Source of the DNA: Bryobacterales bacterium
GTDB taxonomy: Bacteria > Acidobacteriota > Terriglobia > Bryobacterales > Bryobacteraceae
NCBI GenBank assembly: GCA_003142355.1
Contig: PLMF01000400.1
Span: forward strand, 1 to 16,093
Length of the DNA: 16,093 bases
Reading direction: 5' to 3'
Numbering within the stretch: position 1 is the first letter of the stretch; each line of letters begins with the position of its first letter. The notes beneath the pieces were generated by a model. That model saw only the letters and a list, made by a program, of their open reading frames with translations, did not search any database and was not told the origin of the DNA. The translations under genes were made by a program, and so were the position numbers. This document shows, piece by piece, positions 5,437 to 12,567 of this stretch.

Positions 5437-7638
5437 TCACTTCACTGCGATTGTGGCGCCGATCTGCGGTTGGGATTGGGTCCAGGTGCTTTCGTCTTCA
5501 AACTGGATCCATGGCAAGAAAGAGAACATTCCTGGAGCGGCATCTACTGGTATTTGAAAATTGATCTGCACGATTCCGCACACCAGGGTTGGCGCACTGC
5601 CTGCATACTGCGCCGGTTGTTCTTGCACCCCGAATCGATTCGGTTCGGCGATCAGCGCGCTGATGCCGGGGCTCAGCGGCTCGGCGTAAGGAAGGTTGAG
5701 TCCACCACTTTGGCATGGGGGATCGGTCTGCCCGTAGCCTGTTCCCCACACGGCCACGATAGATCCCCGTGGCGCAGGATTCGTTGGTCCGTTGAGCGTC
5801 CCGTCCTCGTTGATTGCCACGGCCTGCGCCGACTGCCCGATCTGCAGCCGAAAAATCCCAGGGCTGCCAAATATCGCCTTCGCGACCGCCGGTCCGAACT
5901 GCTGATTGTTGTAGGTCACCGTGACTTGCCTTGTCCCGTTCACGGCAGACCCAACGGGCGCAATGGCATTGATCTGCCGCGACTGCGCGTACAGTATTGG
6001 CACGGGCGCACCATCGAATAGCACCTGAACACCGGCCAACTGCGTGGGGACATTGCCTTGTGCGTCGGGCTGGTAGGCGACACCGATGTCAGGCCCGATT
6101 CCAAAACCGGTGAGCGTAACCAACTCCCCAGGCGCGATCCCACCGCTACCAGACTGGGTTGCGGCGTTGAGCACGTCGTTGGAAAGGCAGGCGGGCGCTA
6201 TCCAACCTCCGCTACCGAATTGGACGTTGGAGACGACGCCATACGGGGTCTCGCGCCAAGCTATCAGCACGCTACCGCCGGGAAGCGGCAATAATCCCCC
6301 AACGAAGATGATATCGCCTCCGGCGCTATTCCCCAGATAAGTTGCATCGATGAGGGCACCGTTTGAGTTCAGGTGAGCCAGGAAGCCGTTGGTTTGGTTC
6401 GTGACGCCCTGGAAGCAAATCACAGGAGCCGAAGGTGTCACCGGAAATCCTGGGCCCGTGCGCCCGCCGATGTAGATATCGCCAGCCGGGCCTACCCCAA
6501 GTGCGCTGACGCCGACGTCGAAGTTCGTACTATTTGGCTGTAAATCGGAACTCATCGCGTAACTCGCCCACTTCAACGAAATGCCGTCCGGGGCGAACTG
6601 CGCCACGAAGCCAGCGGACGCGAAATTGTTCCACGGAGGCACGATCGTGGACGGTTGCATGGTTCCCGGCGTCGTGGGGAGATCGAGTGAGCTGGTGGAT
6701 CCCGCGAGATCGATATTGCCCGCGCCGTCGACGGCGATAGACGACGGGCTGTCCGACCCGCTCCCGCCGAAGTAGGTGCTGGCCAGGACGCTGCCGGAAG
6801 GACTCAGCTTGACAAGGAAACTATTCCGGCTTCCTTTTAAGTGCTGCTGGAACGCGCCCGCGGTTACCGGAAAATCGGGCGAAGTGGTTTGCCCTGCGAC
6901 GAAAGCATTGCCCGCCGGATCGACAGTAATGGCTGTTACTGCGTCCGCGCCGCTGCCGGCGAGAGTGGCGTTATACACGATGGTAGAGCCGTCCGCGCTC
7001 AACTCGAGGACGAAAGCATGGCCCGCAGATGTCTTACCGGCGATGTACGCGTTGCCCGCTGCATCCACGGCGATGGACGAGGATACGGCCAAGGTGGCTG
7101 GGAGGTAAGTCGAGTAGAGAAACTTGCTGCCATCTGCCGTGACCTTGGCGGCGAACACCGTGGCGCTGGTACTCGACTCGATGGCCGCGCCAGGCGTGGT
7201 GGGAAACTGACCGCCCGTCGAGCCAGTGAGCACGACGTTTCCGTTGGTATCGATGGCGAGTGCGGTTGCGTTGTCGGCGGTCGGGCCGCCGAGCAGCGTA
7301 CCCCAAATCTGGTTGCCGGAAGGGTCGACTTTCATCACCGACGCATCGGGACATGGCGCCGGAATGGGGACGCCACGCCAGCCGGGTATGGAACACGTGC
7401 CGCCTCCGGGCTGGGTTTGCGCCGCACCCGCCGTTGGCTGTCCAGACAAGTAGTAAGTGTTTCCAGAAGCATCAAAAAACGGGCGAGCGCCGCTGGGCTG
7501 CGGGATCGTGCTTATGCTTGCAGGAGCCGATTGCGCAACTGCGCTCGCTGCAAACACCAGAATCAGGGTGATGAGTCGTATCGCGCCACGGCCGAGACAT
7601 TCCGACCCCTCCGGCCGCGCATCGTTACGTGATTTCAA
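5437..7638 (-). CDS. Secreted SBBP beta-propeller repeat protein with Solibacter C-terminal domain (TIGR03437)
   Basis: The product is 733 aa. A signal peptide (LITLILVFAASAVAQ) is followed by five to six SBBP-type repeats. These show the pattern STYxGGSGxDxxxxIAVDxxGNxxxxGxTxSxDFPxTPGA, for example around VTAITVDPAGNAFVAGQTTS and SSIAVDGAGNIDLAGSTSS. Residues from about 480 to the end form the TIGR03437 domain (NAATQSGSGGIAPGELVTL, GFGIGP, DGAPVPILYAQSRQINAIAP, GSIVAVWGTGYGQTDP, INFQIPVD). Proteins of this architecture are secreted or surface-associated with unknown ligands. The start is TTG at 7638 with AGAGGA seven bases upstream; no better ATG exists in frame. It stands alone, flanked by repeat copies R2 and R3. 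Confidence 0.93.
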   Translation of the reverse strand: MKSRNDARPEGSECLGRGAIRLITLILVFAASAVAQSAPASISTIPQPSGARPFFDASGNTYYLSGQPTAGAAQTQPGGGTCSIPGWRGVPIPAPCPDASVMKVDPSGNQIWGTLLGGPTADNATALAIDTNGNVVLTGSTGGQFPTTPGAAIESSTSATVFAAKVTADGSKFLYSTYLPATLAVSSSIAVDAAGNAYIAGKTSAGHAFVLELSADGSTIVYNATLAGSGADAVTAITVDPAGNAFVAGQTTSPDFPVTAGAFQQHLKGSRNSFLVKLSPSGSVLASTYFGGSGSDSPSSIAVDGAGNIDLAGSTSSLDLPTTPGTMQPSTIVPPWNNFASAGFVAQFAPDGISLKWASYAMSSDLQPNSTNFDVGVSALGVGPAGDIYIGGRTGPGFPVTPSAPVICFQGVTNQTNGFLAHLNSNGALIDATYLGNSAGGDIIFVGGLLPLPGGSVLIAWRETPYGVVSNVQFGSGGWIAPACLSNDVLNAATQSGSGGIAPGELVTLTGFGIGPDIGVAYQPDAQGNVPTQLAGVQVLFDGAPVPILYAQSRQINAIAPVGSAVNGTRQVTVTYNNQQFGPAVAKAIFGSPGIFRLQIGQSAQAVAINEDGTLNGPTNPAPRGSIVAVWGTGYGQTDPPCQSGGLNLPYAEPLSPGISALIAEPNRFGVQEQPAQYAGSAPTLVCGIVQINFQIPVDAAPGMFSFLPWIQFEDESTWTQSQPQIGATIAVK

Positions 7639-7664
7639 AGCGTTGTCCTCTGTTCCTCCACGAT

Positions 7665-7670
7665 AATATA
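7665..7670 (-). promoter_or_regulatory. Candidate -10 region upstream of the SBBP gene
   Basis: The minus strand shows TATATT (overlapping TATTAT) about 27 bp upstream of the TTG start and before the AGAGGA ribosome site. It is an AT-rich island in GC-rich DNA. No convincing -35 box is seen at 16-18 bp. Confidence 0.3.
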
Positions 7671-7821
7671 AGGGCTTGCATGCATGTGGCCACTCAACGG
7701 TCTATGTTTCTCCGCCACTTTGAGCTTTTGATATGTAGCTGGTGCACGGAAGCGCGACTCGGCCACTTCGGCGTATCGCCCGGTCCCTGCAAGTGGCTCG
7801 CCCAAGGTCTGGTCGTAATGG
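7671..7821. other. Upstream part of a 738-bp gene-free stretch (7639-8376)
   Basis: The whole 7639-8376 interval lacks a credible gene. This part holds the likely SBBP promoter side and a TGCATGCA palindrome at 7677-7684, and I recognise nothing else in it. The remainder is occupied by the longest repeat copy (B1 plus R3) and by a 166-bp leader before the next gene. Confidence 0.6.
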
Positions 7822-7979
7822 TCGGCCATCCGGAAGTTGGCATGCATAGTGGGCCAGCGTCGATTCGTTTGGGGATGCTGGTCGGATAAAGAGTTCGAGT
7901 CCACGCCGGGGTCACTCTCACGTGGGGACAATCCAGAAGAAACGCCTGAAATGTCTGTAATGAAATCAATCAGATAGCG
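7822..7979 (+). repeat. Upstream half (B1) of the longest repeat copy
   Basis: It opens with a short motif TCGGCCATCCGGAAGTTGGC, which recurs with few changes at 8924 and 9999. Bases 7850-7979 align over exactly 130 nt without gaps to 12267-12396, with about 15 differences. Inside is AGAGTTCGAGTCC followed by a GGGG tract (GCCGGGG). This is the left arm of an inverted repeat whose right arm (CTCCCCAGGTAGGACTCG) begins R3. No coding potential is apparent. Confidence 0.85.
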
Positions 7980-7999
7980 TGAATTCGAGAAGTTTCAGA

Positions 8000-8210
8000 T
8001 TGCCTCCCCAGGTAGGACTCGTTTCGAACTTTTGCCGCCCAGTTGGCCCTGTGATCGAACCTGTGGACGGGGATTGTTTTCAGAGCGATGCGTGCGATCC
8101 GCTCGCCGGAGTCCATGCCGGGCACCCAGGGTGGACACGTCTCGAACTGGCCTGGGGAGAACAGGATAACTTCCGGGTGGCGCGTTTAACCGGCCGGAAT
8201 TGGTAGACGC
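8000..8210 (+). repeat. Structured repeat copy R3
   Basis: R3 begins TGCCTCCCCAGGTAGGACTC, matching the tRNA-Asn-like start of R6, then switches to the TTTCGAACTTTTGC motif of the other copies. The hairpin is GTCCA (8111-8115), TGCC, GGGCACCC (8120-8127), AGGG, TGGAC (8132-8136). After CTTCCGGGTGGCGCG comes GGAATTGGTAGACGC (8196-8210), an exact match to a typical tRNA-Leu D-arm. R3 ends 166 bp before the DUF1579-like gene start. Confidence 0.85.
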
Positions 8211-8376
8211 CGGGCGGCTTTGCAAGGCCTATCCAAAAGCCATCCGTCCCCAAGAGGCCCGAAAGGCAGTTCAGGGCCGAGATCAGGAGACGCGAATACG
8301 TGGAGGTGTGAAGTCGTGAAGACTCTCTTGCCATCGACCGGATGCCTAAGAGATCATTGCAACTGGAGGTGTCAGA

Positions 8377-8892
8377 TTGCGCACCACCTATCGCTTCTTC
8401 GCCCTAGGTCTACTGGTTTCATTCTCCGGATTCGCCCAGCCATCAACGCTTCATGATCCGTTGCTCGATCACATGGTCGGAAAGTGGGTACTTCAGGGCA
8501 CCATCGCCGGGAGGGATACGACCCACGACATCGTGTCGGAGTGGGTGCTGGGTCATCAATATATGCGAATCCAGGAAGTGTCCCGAGAGAAGGACGCCAG
8601 CAACCAGCCGGCATATGAAGCGATTATCCTCATCGGCTGGGATCCGCAGTCGAGCCAGTACACCTGTCTGTGGCTTGACAATACTGGCCCTTGGGATTTC
8701 ACATCCCAGGCGATCGGTCGCGCGAAGCGAAGCGGCGACGCCGTCACATTCCGGTTCGGGAGCAATGACGGCAGCAGTGTCAATACAACTTTCTCCTACA
8801 ATAAGAACGCCGACGCTTGGCAGTGGTTGATCGACAACGAGACGGGCGGGAAGATTCGGGCCTTCGCACGGGTAAGACTGACGAGGAAATAA
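8377..8892 (+). CDS. Secreted DUF1579/lipocalin-like small protein
   Basis: The product is 171 aa. A signal peptide (TTYRFFALGLLVSFSGFAQ) precedes HDPLLDHMVGKWVLQGTIAG, SEWVLGHQYMRIQEVS, AIILIGWDPQSSQYTCLWLD and a C-terminal WQWLIDNETGGKIRAFARV strand. The opening (L..MVGKW) and the all-beta periodicity are those of the DUF1579/lipocalin-like barrel group, whose members are poorly characterised. The start is TTG at 8377, supported by a strong GGAGGT seven bases upstream; the hydrophobic signal follows at once. It is a single-gene unit between repeat copies R3 and R4. Export is a firm inference; ligand and role are unknown. Confidence 0.78.
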   Translation: MRTTYRFFALGLLVSFSGFAQPSTLHDPLLDHMVGKWVLQGTIAGRDTTHDIVSEWVLGHQYMRIQEVSREKDASNQPAYEAIILIGWDPQSSQYTCLWLDNTGPWDFTSQAIGRAKRSGDAVTFRFGSNDGSSVNTTFSYNKNADAWQWLIDNETGGKIRAFARVRLTRK

Positions 8893-8923
8893 CCGACCTT
8901 GGTCAATCCGGGCCGTGGGCGTA

Positions 8924-9106
8924 TCGGCAAACCGGAAGTTGGCACGCATGGTGAGCTAGCGCCGATGCGCTTTGATTTCAGAGTGATCCGTGCGGCGCGC
9001 TGGCTCTTGTCCATGCCGGGTACCCAGTCTGGACACGTCTCGAACTGGCCTGGGAGCCCAAGATACCTTCCGGATGCCGCGTGATCCCGGAGGAACTGGT
9101 AGGCGC
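8924..9106 (+). repeat. Structured repeat copy R4 (internally deleted)
   Basis: R4 starts with the B-left motif (ACCGGAAGTTGGCACGCA). It passes after AGCGCCGATGCG directly into the middle of the A unit (TTTGATTTCAGAGTGAT). The 130-nt B core and the first CTCCCCA..GGAC motif are therefore missing. The hairpin is intact: GTCCA (9009-9013), TGCC, GGGTACCC (9018-9025), AGTC, TGGAC (9030-9034). A tRNA-Leu-like D-arm, GGAACTGGTAGGCGC, lies at 9092-9106. Together with 9107-9293 this fills the 401-bp gap before the isochorismatase gene; the rest of the gap shows nothing else. Confidence 0.8.
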
Positions 9107-9258
9107 AGAGTCGCAGATCGCTTCCGCCTCATTTCCGGTCAAGGCCAGCGACTTGTCGGGACCTATAGGCCAAACTCTCGGACGCAGGATCAATTTGTAG
9201 TGGACAGTCGATACCAGTTCACGCTTCGAACTCCCCCACTACCCCGTGGCAACATCTC

Positions 9259-9287
9259 TTGCACATTCGATGGTGTTCGGTTATGTT
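9259..9287 (+). promoter_or_regulatory. Candidate promoter for a leaderless isochorismatase message
   Basis: TTGCAC (9259-9264), a 17-nt spacer and TATGTT (9282-9287) place a predicted start site at the ATG at 9294. The nearby GGAGG is only one base from that ATG, too close for normal ribosome binding, which also favours a leaderless message. The -35 match is weak (3 of 6). Confidence 0.3.
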
Positions 9288-9293
9288 GGAGGC

Positions 9294-9863
9294 ATGAGCC
9301 CAGCCGCACCCCCCACCATCGCGCTCATCGTTATTGATGTGCAACGAGGGTTTGACGAATGGGAGGACGCCGGCCGACGCCGCAACAACCCGGATGCCCT
9401 GACGCGAATTGCGGATCTGCTGGCAGCGTTCCGAGCCAAAGGTGTGCCGATCTTTCACGTCCGTCACGAGAGTACACAGCCCCGTTCTTCATTCGCTCCT
9501 GATCGGACAGGTTATCTCGTAAGGGACGAGGCCCGGGAGAGAGAAGGCGAACCTGTCATCGTGAAGCGAGTGCACAGCGCCTTCATTGGAACTGATCTGG
9601 AAGCAAGGCTTCGCGCCGCCGGCATCCGAACTGCAGTAATCTGCGGCGCTACTACGAATCATTGCGTTGAAACAACCACGCGGATGGCTGGCAATCTCGG
9701 TTTCGACGCCTGGTTGGTCCGTGACGCGACCTGGACCTTCGACCGGACAGGTCCCGATGGTGACGAACACTCGGCCGAGGATATCCATGCGATGACCCTC
9801 GCGAACCTCAACGACGAATTTGCACGCATCGTGAAGACCGCCGACGTGATTGCGGCGCTCTAG
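9294..9863 (+). CDS. Isochorismatase-family cysteine hydrolase
   Basis: The product is 189 aa, the usual length. The fold signature is complete: IALIVIDVQRGFD with Asp15, EPVIVKRVHSAF with Lys91 and CGATTNHCVETTTR with Cys124 form the Asp-Lys-Cys triad of the family. The cis-peptide neighbourhood (GATTNHC) is also conserved. The family includes nicotinamidases, N-carbamoyl hydrolases and isochorismatases, and sequence alone does not fix the substrate. No siderophore, NAD-salvage or pyrimidine gene is nearby, so a pathway cannot be assigned. ATG 9294 is preferred over in-frame GTG 9246 and ATG 9270 because family proteins start only a few residues before the first strand. It is a single-gene unit between repeat copies R4 and R5. 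Confidence 0.92.
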   Translation: MSPAAPPTIALIVIDVQRGFDEWEDAGRRRNNPDALTRIADLLAAFRAKGVPIFHVRHESTQPRSSFAPDRTGYLVRDEAREREGEPVIVKRVHSAFIGTDLEARLRAAGIRTAVICGATTNHCVETTTRMAGNLGFDAWLVRDATWTFDRTGPDGDEHSAEDIHAMTLANLNDEFARIVKTADVIAAL

Positions 9864-9998
9864 CCGAGGAAGTTTGCCTGCGGGACGCAGCGGATGGGTT
9901 GCCGGCGGTCACAAGAGCGCAGTGGTATTGCCTAGCAAAACAGCAGAGCTCAACGATTAGTAATGTGAAACGCGCTGCCCGTCACTTTACTCCCGGTT
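9864..9998. other. First part of a 624-bp gene-free stretch (9864-10487)
   Basis: No credible gene or RNA is seen here. The following 300 bp are repeat copy R5, and 10311-10487 is the leader of the metallo-beta-lactamase-fold gene. Minus-strand frames across the stretch are repeat translations without a domain. Confidence 0.6.
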
Positions 9999-10310
9999 TG
10001 TCGGCCCTCCCGAAGTTGGCCGCAAAAACACAATGCAGAGCCAGTGCGAACGGTTGAGTCGGATGTCCGTGACCGGCAGATATGCTGAGTAGGACCGAGT
10101 TCGAATCCAGCTTGGGGTTTTGATTTTTGGCTCCCCACTCTGGACACGTTTCGAACTTTTGCGGCCCAATTGGCCCTCTGATCGAACCCGCGGTGTCCAT
10201 TGTTTTCAGAGCGATTCGAGCGCACCGCCGACGCTTGTCCAGGGTGGGCGCCCAGTCTGGACACGTCTCGAACTCGCCCAGGGAGCCCGAGGTAACTTCC
10301 GGATGGGGCG
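9999..10310 (+). repeat. Structured repeat copy R5
   Basis: R5 begins with a B-left-like motif (TCGGCCCTCCCGAAGTTGGC). It then has AGTTCGAATCCAGCTTGGGG, the left arm of an inverted repeat, and CTCCCCACTCTGGACACG, the right arm, separated by a 15-nt loop. The family hairpin follows: GTCCA (10237-10241), GGGT, GGGCGCCC (10246-10253), AGTC, TGGAC (10258-10262). In this copy the core extends to TGGGCGCCCA. The unit ends CTTCCGGATGGGGCG, 178 bp before the next start codon. It is among the best-preserved copies of the A unit. Confidence 0.85.
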
Positions 10311-10487
10311 TGACACACCCACAATCGTCTTTCGCCCGTCGGTTCGGTACCGTTTTGCGAGCGTCTGTTTGGCCTATCGATTTTCGGTTCCTATGCTCCT
10401 TGAACTCGGCTAGACTTTTATCAGATGTGGCGTGCGAAGCGCCCGAGCGCCGGGAAATCGGCGCAGATTTCCGCAGGAGTACGAAAC

Positions 10488-12254
10488 GTGAGAAGAACAA
10501 CCGCGATTCTCATTGCGGCAGCCGCGGTTCTAGCCGCCTGCCTCGCGGAGCAGGAGAACACCCCACCTACTCCAGCGGGCGATGCGCCCCAGATCACTTA
10601 TGTAGCCAACGGAGGTTTTCTTTTGGAGCACGGCGGGAAGAAGGTGCTGATAGATGCTCTCTTCGAGGCGGGAGCCGGCGCCTTCCTAGCTCCGCCGCAA
10701 GAGTCGCTCGGCCAATTGGCGGAAGCGCGCGGGCCTTTTGCCAATGTTGATCTCCTGCTGGTCACCCATTCGCACACCGACCATTTCAGCCCAAAGCTGG
10801 CGGCGGCGTACTTGCGAAACAACACGCGGTGCCAGCTCATTGCCCACAAACAGGTGGTCGATCTGTCGCGCAGAGAGGAAGGCTTTGCACAGATTCGAGA
10901 CCGGGTACATGAAGTCAATCTCGAACCAGGCGCGCACGAGCGGCTCACCGTTAACGGAATCGCCGTCGACGTTCTTTGTCTGGCCCACAGTCCGTATTAC
11001 GTAAACGGACATGACGTAAATGAGCAGGAAAGGAATCTCGCGTTCATCGTTGATCTGGACCGAACTCGCTTCCTCCACCTGGGTGACGCCACGGTGGAAA
11101 ACAGCATGGCACATCTGAGCGGCTTTCCTTTCGACACTACGCCTATCGATGTTCTGTTTCTGGGATATTTAGACCGATCTCCGGCGGCGCGGCAGTTCAT
11201 CGGGCGGAAGATCAAGCCGAGCCGGATCATTGCCATGCATGTACCTCCGGCGCAGTTGGCGGAGGAATTGCAGAATATGCGCAGGGCTTATCCCTACGCC
11301 GTCGTTTTCAAACAGAGCATGGAGCGGCGTTCTCTTCGGATAGAAATCGACTTCCGTAATCTTCGGGGCGATTATCTTGGACAGACACCGCCCGGCGCAA
11401 CACCGCAGGAATTCGCACGAGGCATTGTATCGACGTACGACCAGGAACACAGCGCGCCAGCGTTCTCTCCAGACGGCAACGAAGTGTTCTGGACGATGAA
11501 CCGGCTCCCTGGGCCCGATAACGAAAAGCCTTTTAATTCTGTCATGACCATGCAACGAGAGAACGGCCGATGGTCCGCACCGTATGTCTCTCCATTTGTT
11601 GGCATGCTGGTGTTCTCTGCCGATGGCCGCCGAGTCTATTACAGCTCGAACCGTCCGCATCCGGGTGCGGCAGTACAGGAGAACCAGAAGGAGGACATTT
11701 GGGTTGCCGAGAGGCGAGGGCACGACTGGAGCGAGCCGAAGTGCCTCAATTTAGTGGCACGATCCCCCGAGGTACGGTTCGCCGCCGGACCAACGATTGC
11801 CCGGAACGGCACCCTCTACTTCATGGGCTACGCGTCAGGGCTTCAAGCTAATGTCGGGATATTCCGAGCTGAACTCATGGGTGGCGAATACTCCAAGCCG
11901 GAGTTGCTCCCCCGCCGCATCAACCTGCCTCCGTTCCTGAACTGGACGCCATTCATCGCTCCCGACGAAAGCTATTTGCTGTTTTCCTCGAATCGACGCG
12001 ATCCGGACCACGACGCCGGCGATCTGTACATCAGCCGCCGTCTGGCCGATGGCAGTTGGACCGAACCGGTCAGCCTGGGCGAGCCGGTCAATTCGAGCCG
12101 GCAGGAACGGCTCCCGGGAGTATCGCCCGACGGCAAATACCTCTTTTTCGCCCGCGACATGCCCGGCCGCGACGACGATGTCTATTGGGTTAGCGCGGCA
12201 AGCGTTTCGGTGCTGCGCCCTCTGACCGGCCCTGCAAAGAAGAGCCCGAAGTAA
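10488..12254 (+). CDS. Lipoprotein: metallo-beta-lactamase-fold hydrolase fused to PD40 beta-propeller
   Basis: The product is 588 aa from GTG 10488, supported by AGGAG eight bases upstream. The N-terminus (RRTTAILIAAAAVLAAC) ends in a lipobox with Cys18, so a membrane-tethered lipoprotein is predicted. Residues 35-300 form an MBL fold with THSHTDH (His94, His96, Asp98, His99), His167, Asp200 in HLGDAT and His251 in AMHVPP, a full two-metal ligand set. After a linker near 310, repeated AFSPDGNEVFWTM, VFSADGRRVYYSSNRP, DESYLLFSSNRRD and GVSPDGKYLFFARD blocks mark a PD40/TolB-like propeller. The MBL part resembles UlaG-type enzymes; the substrate is unknown. The fusion is uncommon to my knowledge. 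The last codons may lie at the edge of repeat copy R6. Confidence 0.9.
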   Translation: MRRTTAILIAAAAVLAACLAEQENTPPTPAGDAPQITYVANGGFLLEHGGKKVLIDALFEAGAGAFLAPPQESLGQLAEARGPFANVDLLLVTHSHTDHFSPKLAAAYLRNNTRCQLIAHKQVVDLSRREEGFAQIRDRVHEVNLEPGAHERLTVNGIAVDVLCLAHSPYYVNGHDVNEQERNLAFIVDLDRTRFLHLGDATVENSMAHLSGFPFDTTPIDVLFLGYLDRSPAARQFIGRKIKPSRIIAMHVPPAQLAEELQNMRRAYPYAVVFKQSMERRSLRIEIDFRNLRGDYLGQTPPGATPQEFARGIVSTYDQEHSAPAFSPDGNEVFWTMNRLPGPDNEKPFNSVMTMQRENGRWSAPYVSPFVGMLVFSADGRRVYYSSNRPHPGAAVQENQKEDIWVAERRGHDWSEPKCLNLVARSPEVRFAAGPTIARNGTLYFMGYASGLQANVGIFRAELMGGEYSKPELLPRRINLPPFLNWTPFIAPDESYLLFSSNRRDPDHDAGDLYISRRLADGSWTEPVSLGEPVNSSRQERLPGVSPDGKYLFFARDMPGRDDDVYWVSAASVSVLRPLTGPAKKSPK

Positions 12255-12418
12255 TCCACGTTTCGGTGGGCCGGCGCCGATTCGTTTGGGGATGCTGGTC
12301 GGATTGAGAGTTCGAATCCATGCCGGGGTCACTGACAAGTCGGGCCAATCCGGAAGAAACGTCTGAAATGCCCGTAATGAAATCAATCAGATAGCGAATA
12401 GTCGGGAAGACGCAATTT
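12255..12418 (+). repeat. Repeat copy R6, B2 half
   Basis: Bases 12267-12396 match 7850-7979 over the same 130 nt without gaps (about 88 percent by eye). The left inverted-repeat arm is AGAGTTCGAATCC followed by TGCCGGGG. The sequence just before (CCGAAGTAATCC) loosely resembles the B-left motif, so the repeat may begin inside the last codons of the preceding gene. The 319-bp gap 12255-12573 otherwise holds the tRNA-Asn-like remnant and the 20-bp palindrome. Confidence 0.85.
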
Positions 12419-12478
12419 TGGCTCCCCAGGTAGGACTCGAACTACCGGCTACCTACAACCCTTCGATTCACAGCGATC
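12419..12478 (-). pseudogene. tRNA-Asn-like 3' half remnant (part of repeat copy R6)
   Basis: Read on the minus strand the segment ends TTCGAGTCCTACC TGGGGAGCCA, identical to the T-loop, T-stem and acceptor end including CCA of a typical bacterial tRNA-Asn. It is preceded by CGAAGGGTTGTAGG, the tRNA-Asn variable region. An extra ten bases (TAGCCGGTAG) interrupt the T-stem, and the anticodon arm has CTGTGAA in place of CTGTTAA with a stem that no longer pairs. No D-arm or matching 5' acceptor strand is found upstream. This is a fragment, perhaps left by an integration event, not a working tRNA. The tRNA-Asn assignment is from memory of the consensus. Confidence 0.65.
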
Positions 12479-12547
12479 GGCTTTCAATTCTGCGCCGCGT
12501 CGTAAAGCCGTCGGCGCGTGCCGCGTGGAGCCGGTAGCCGCGCATGC

Positions 12548-12567
12548 GGGCCGGGCATGCCCGGCCC
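12548..12567. repeat. Perfect 20-bp palindrome after the second glycosyltransferase copy
   Basis: It is the same 20-mer as at 3316-3335 and starts six bases beyond the TGA at 12574-12576 on the minus strand. A stem-loop terminator role is plausible, although no T-tract follows. Its shared position next to both copies shows that it was duplicated with the gene end. Confidence 0.85.

Noticed and set aside
7635..7969. Minus-strand frames of 91-98 codons upstream of the SBBP gene
   Set aside because: They have no start signal and no domain, and lie over repeat B1 and the presumed promoter.
4262..10310. CRISPR array
   Set aside because: Copies are hundreds to thousands of bases apart, 150-310 bp long and separated by genes, unlike short regularly spaced CRISPR repeats.
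9950..10500. Minus-strand frames of 124-172 codons across repeat R5
   Set aside because: They translate the repeat, and similar peptide fragments appear from R1-R4, so they are repeat artefacts and not genes.
12419..12490. Functional tRNA-Asn gene
   Set aside because: The T-stem is interrupted, the anticodon stem does not pair, and no D-arm or 5' acceptor strand exists.
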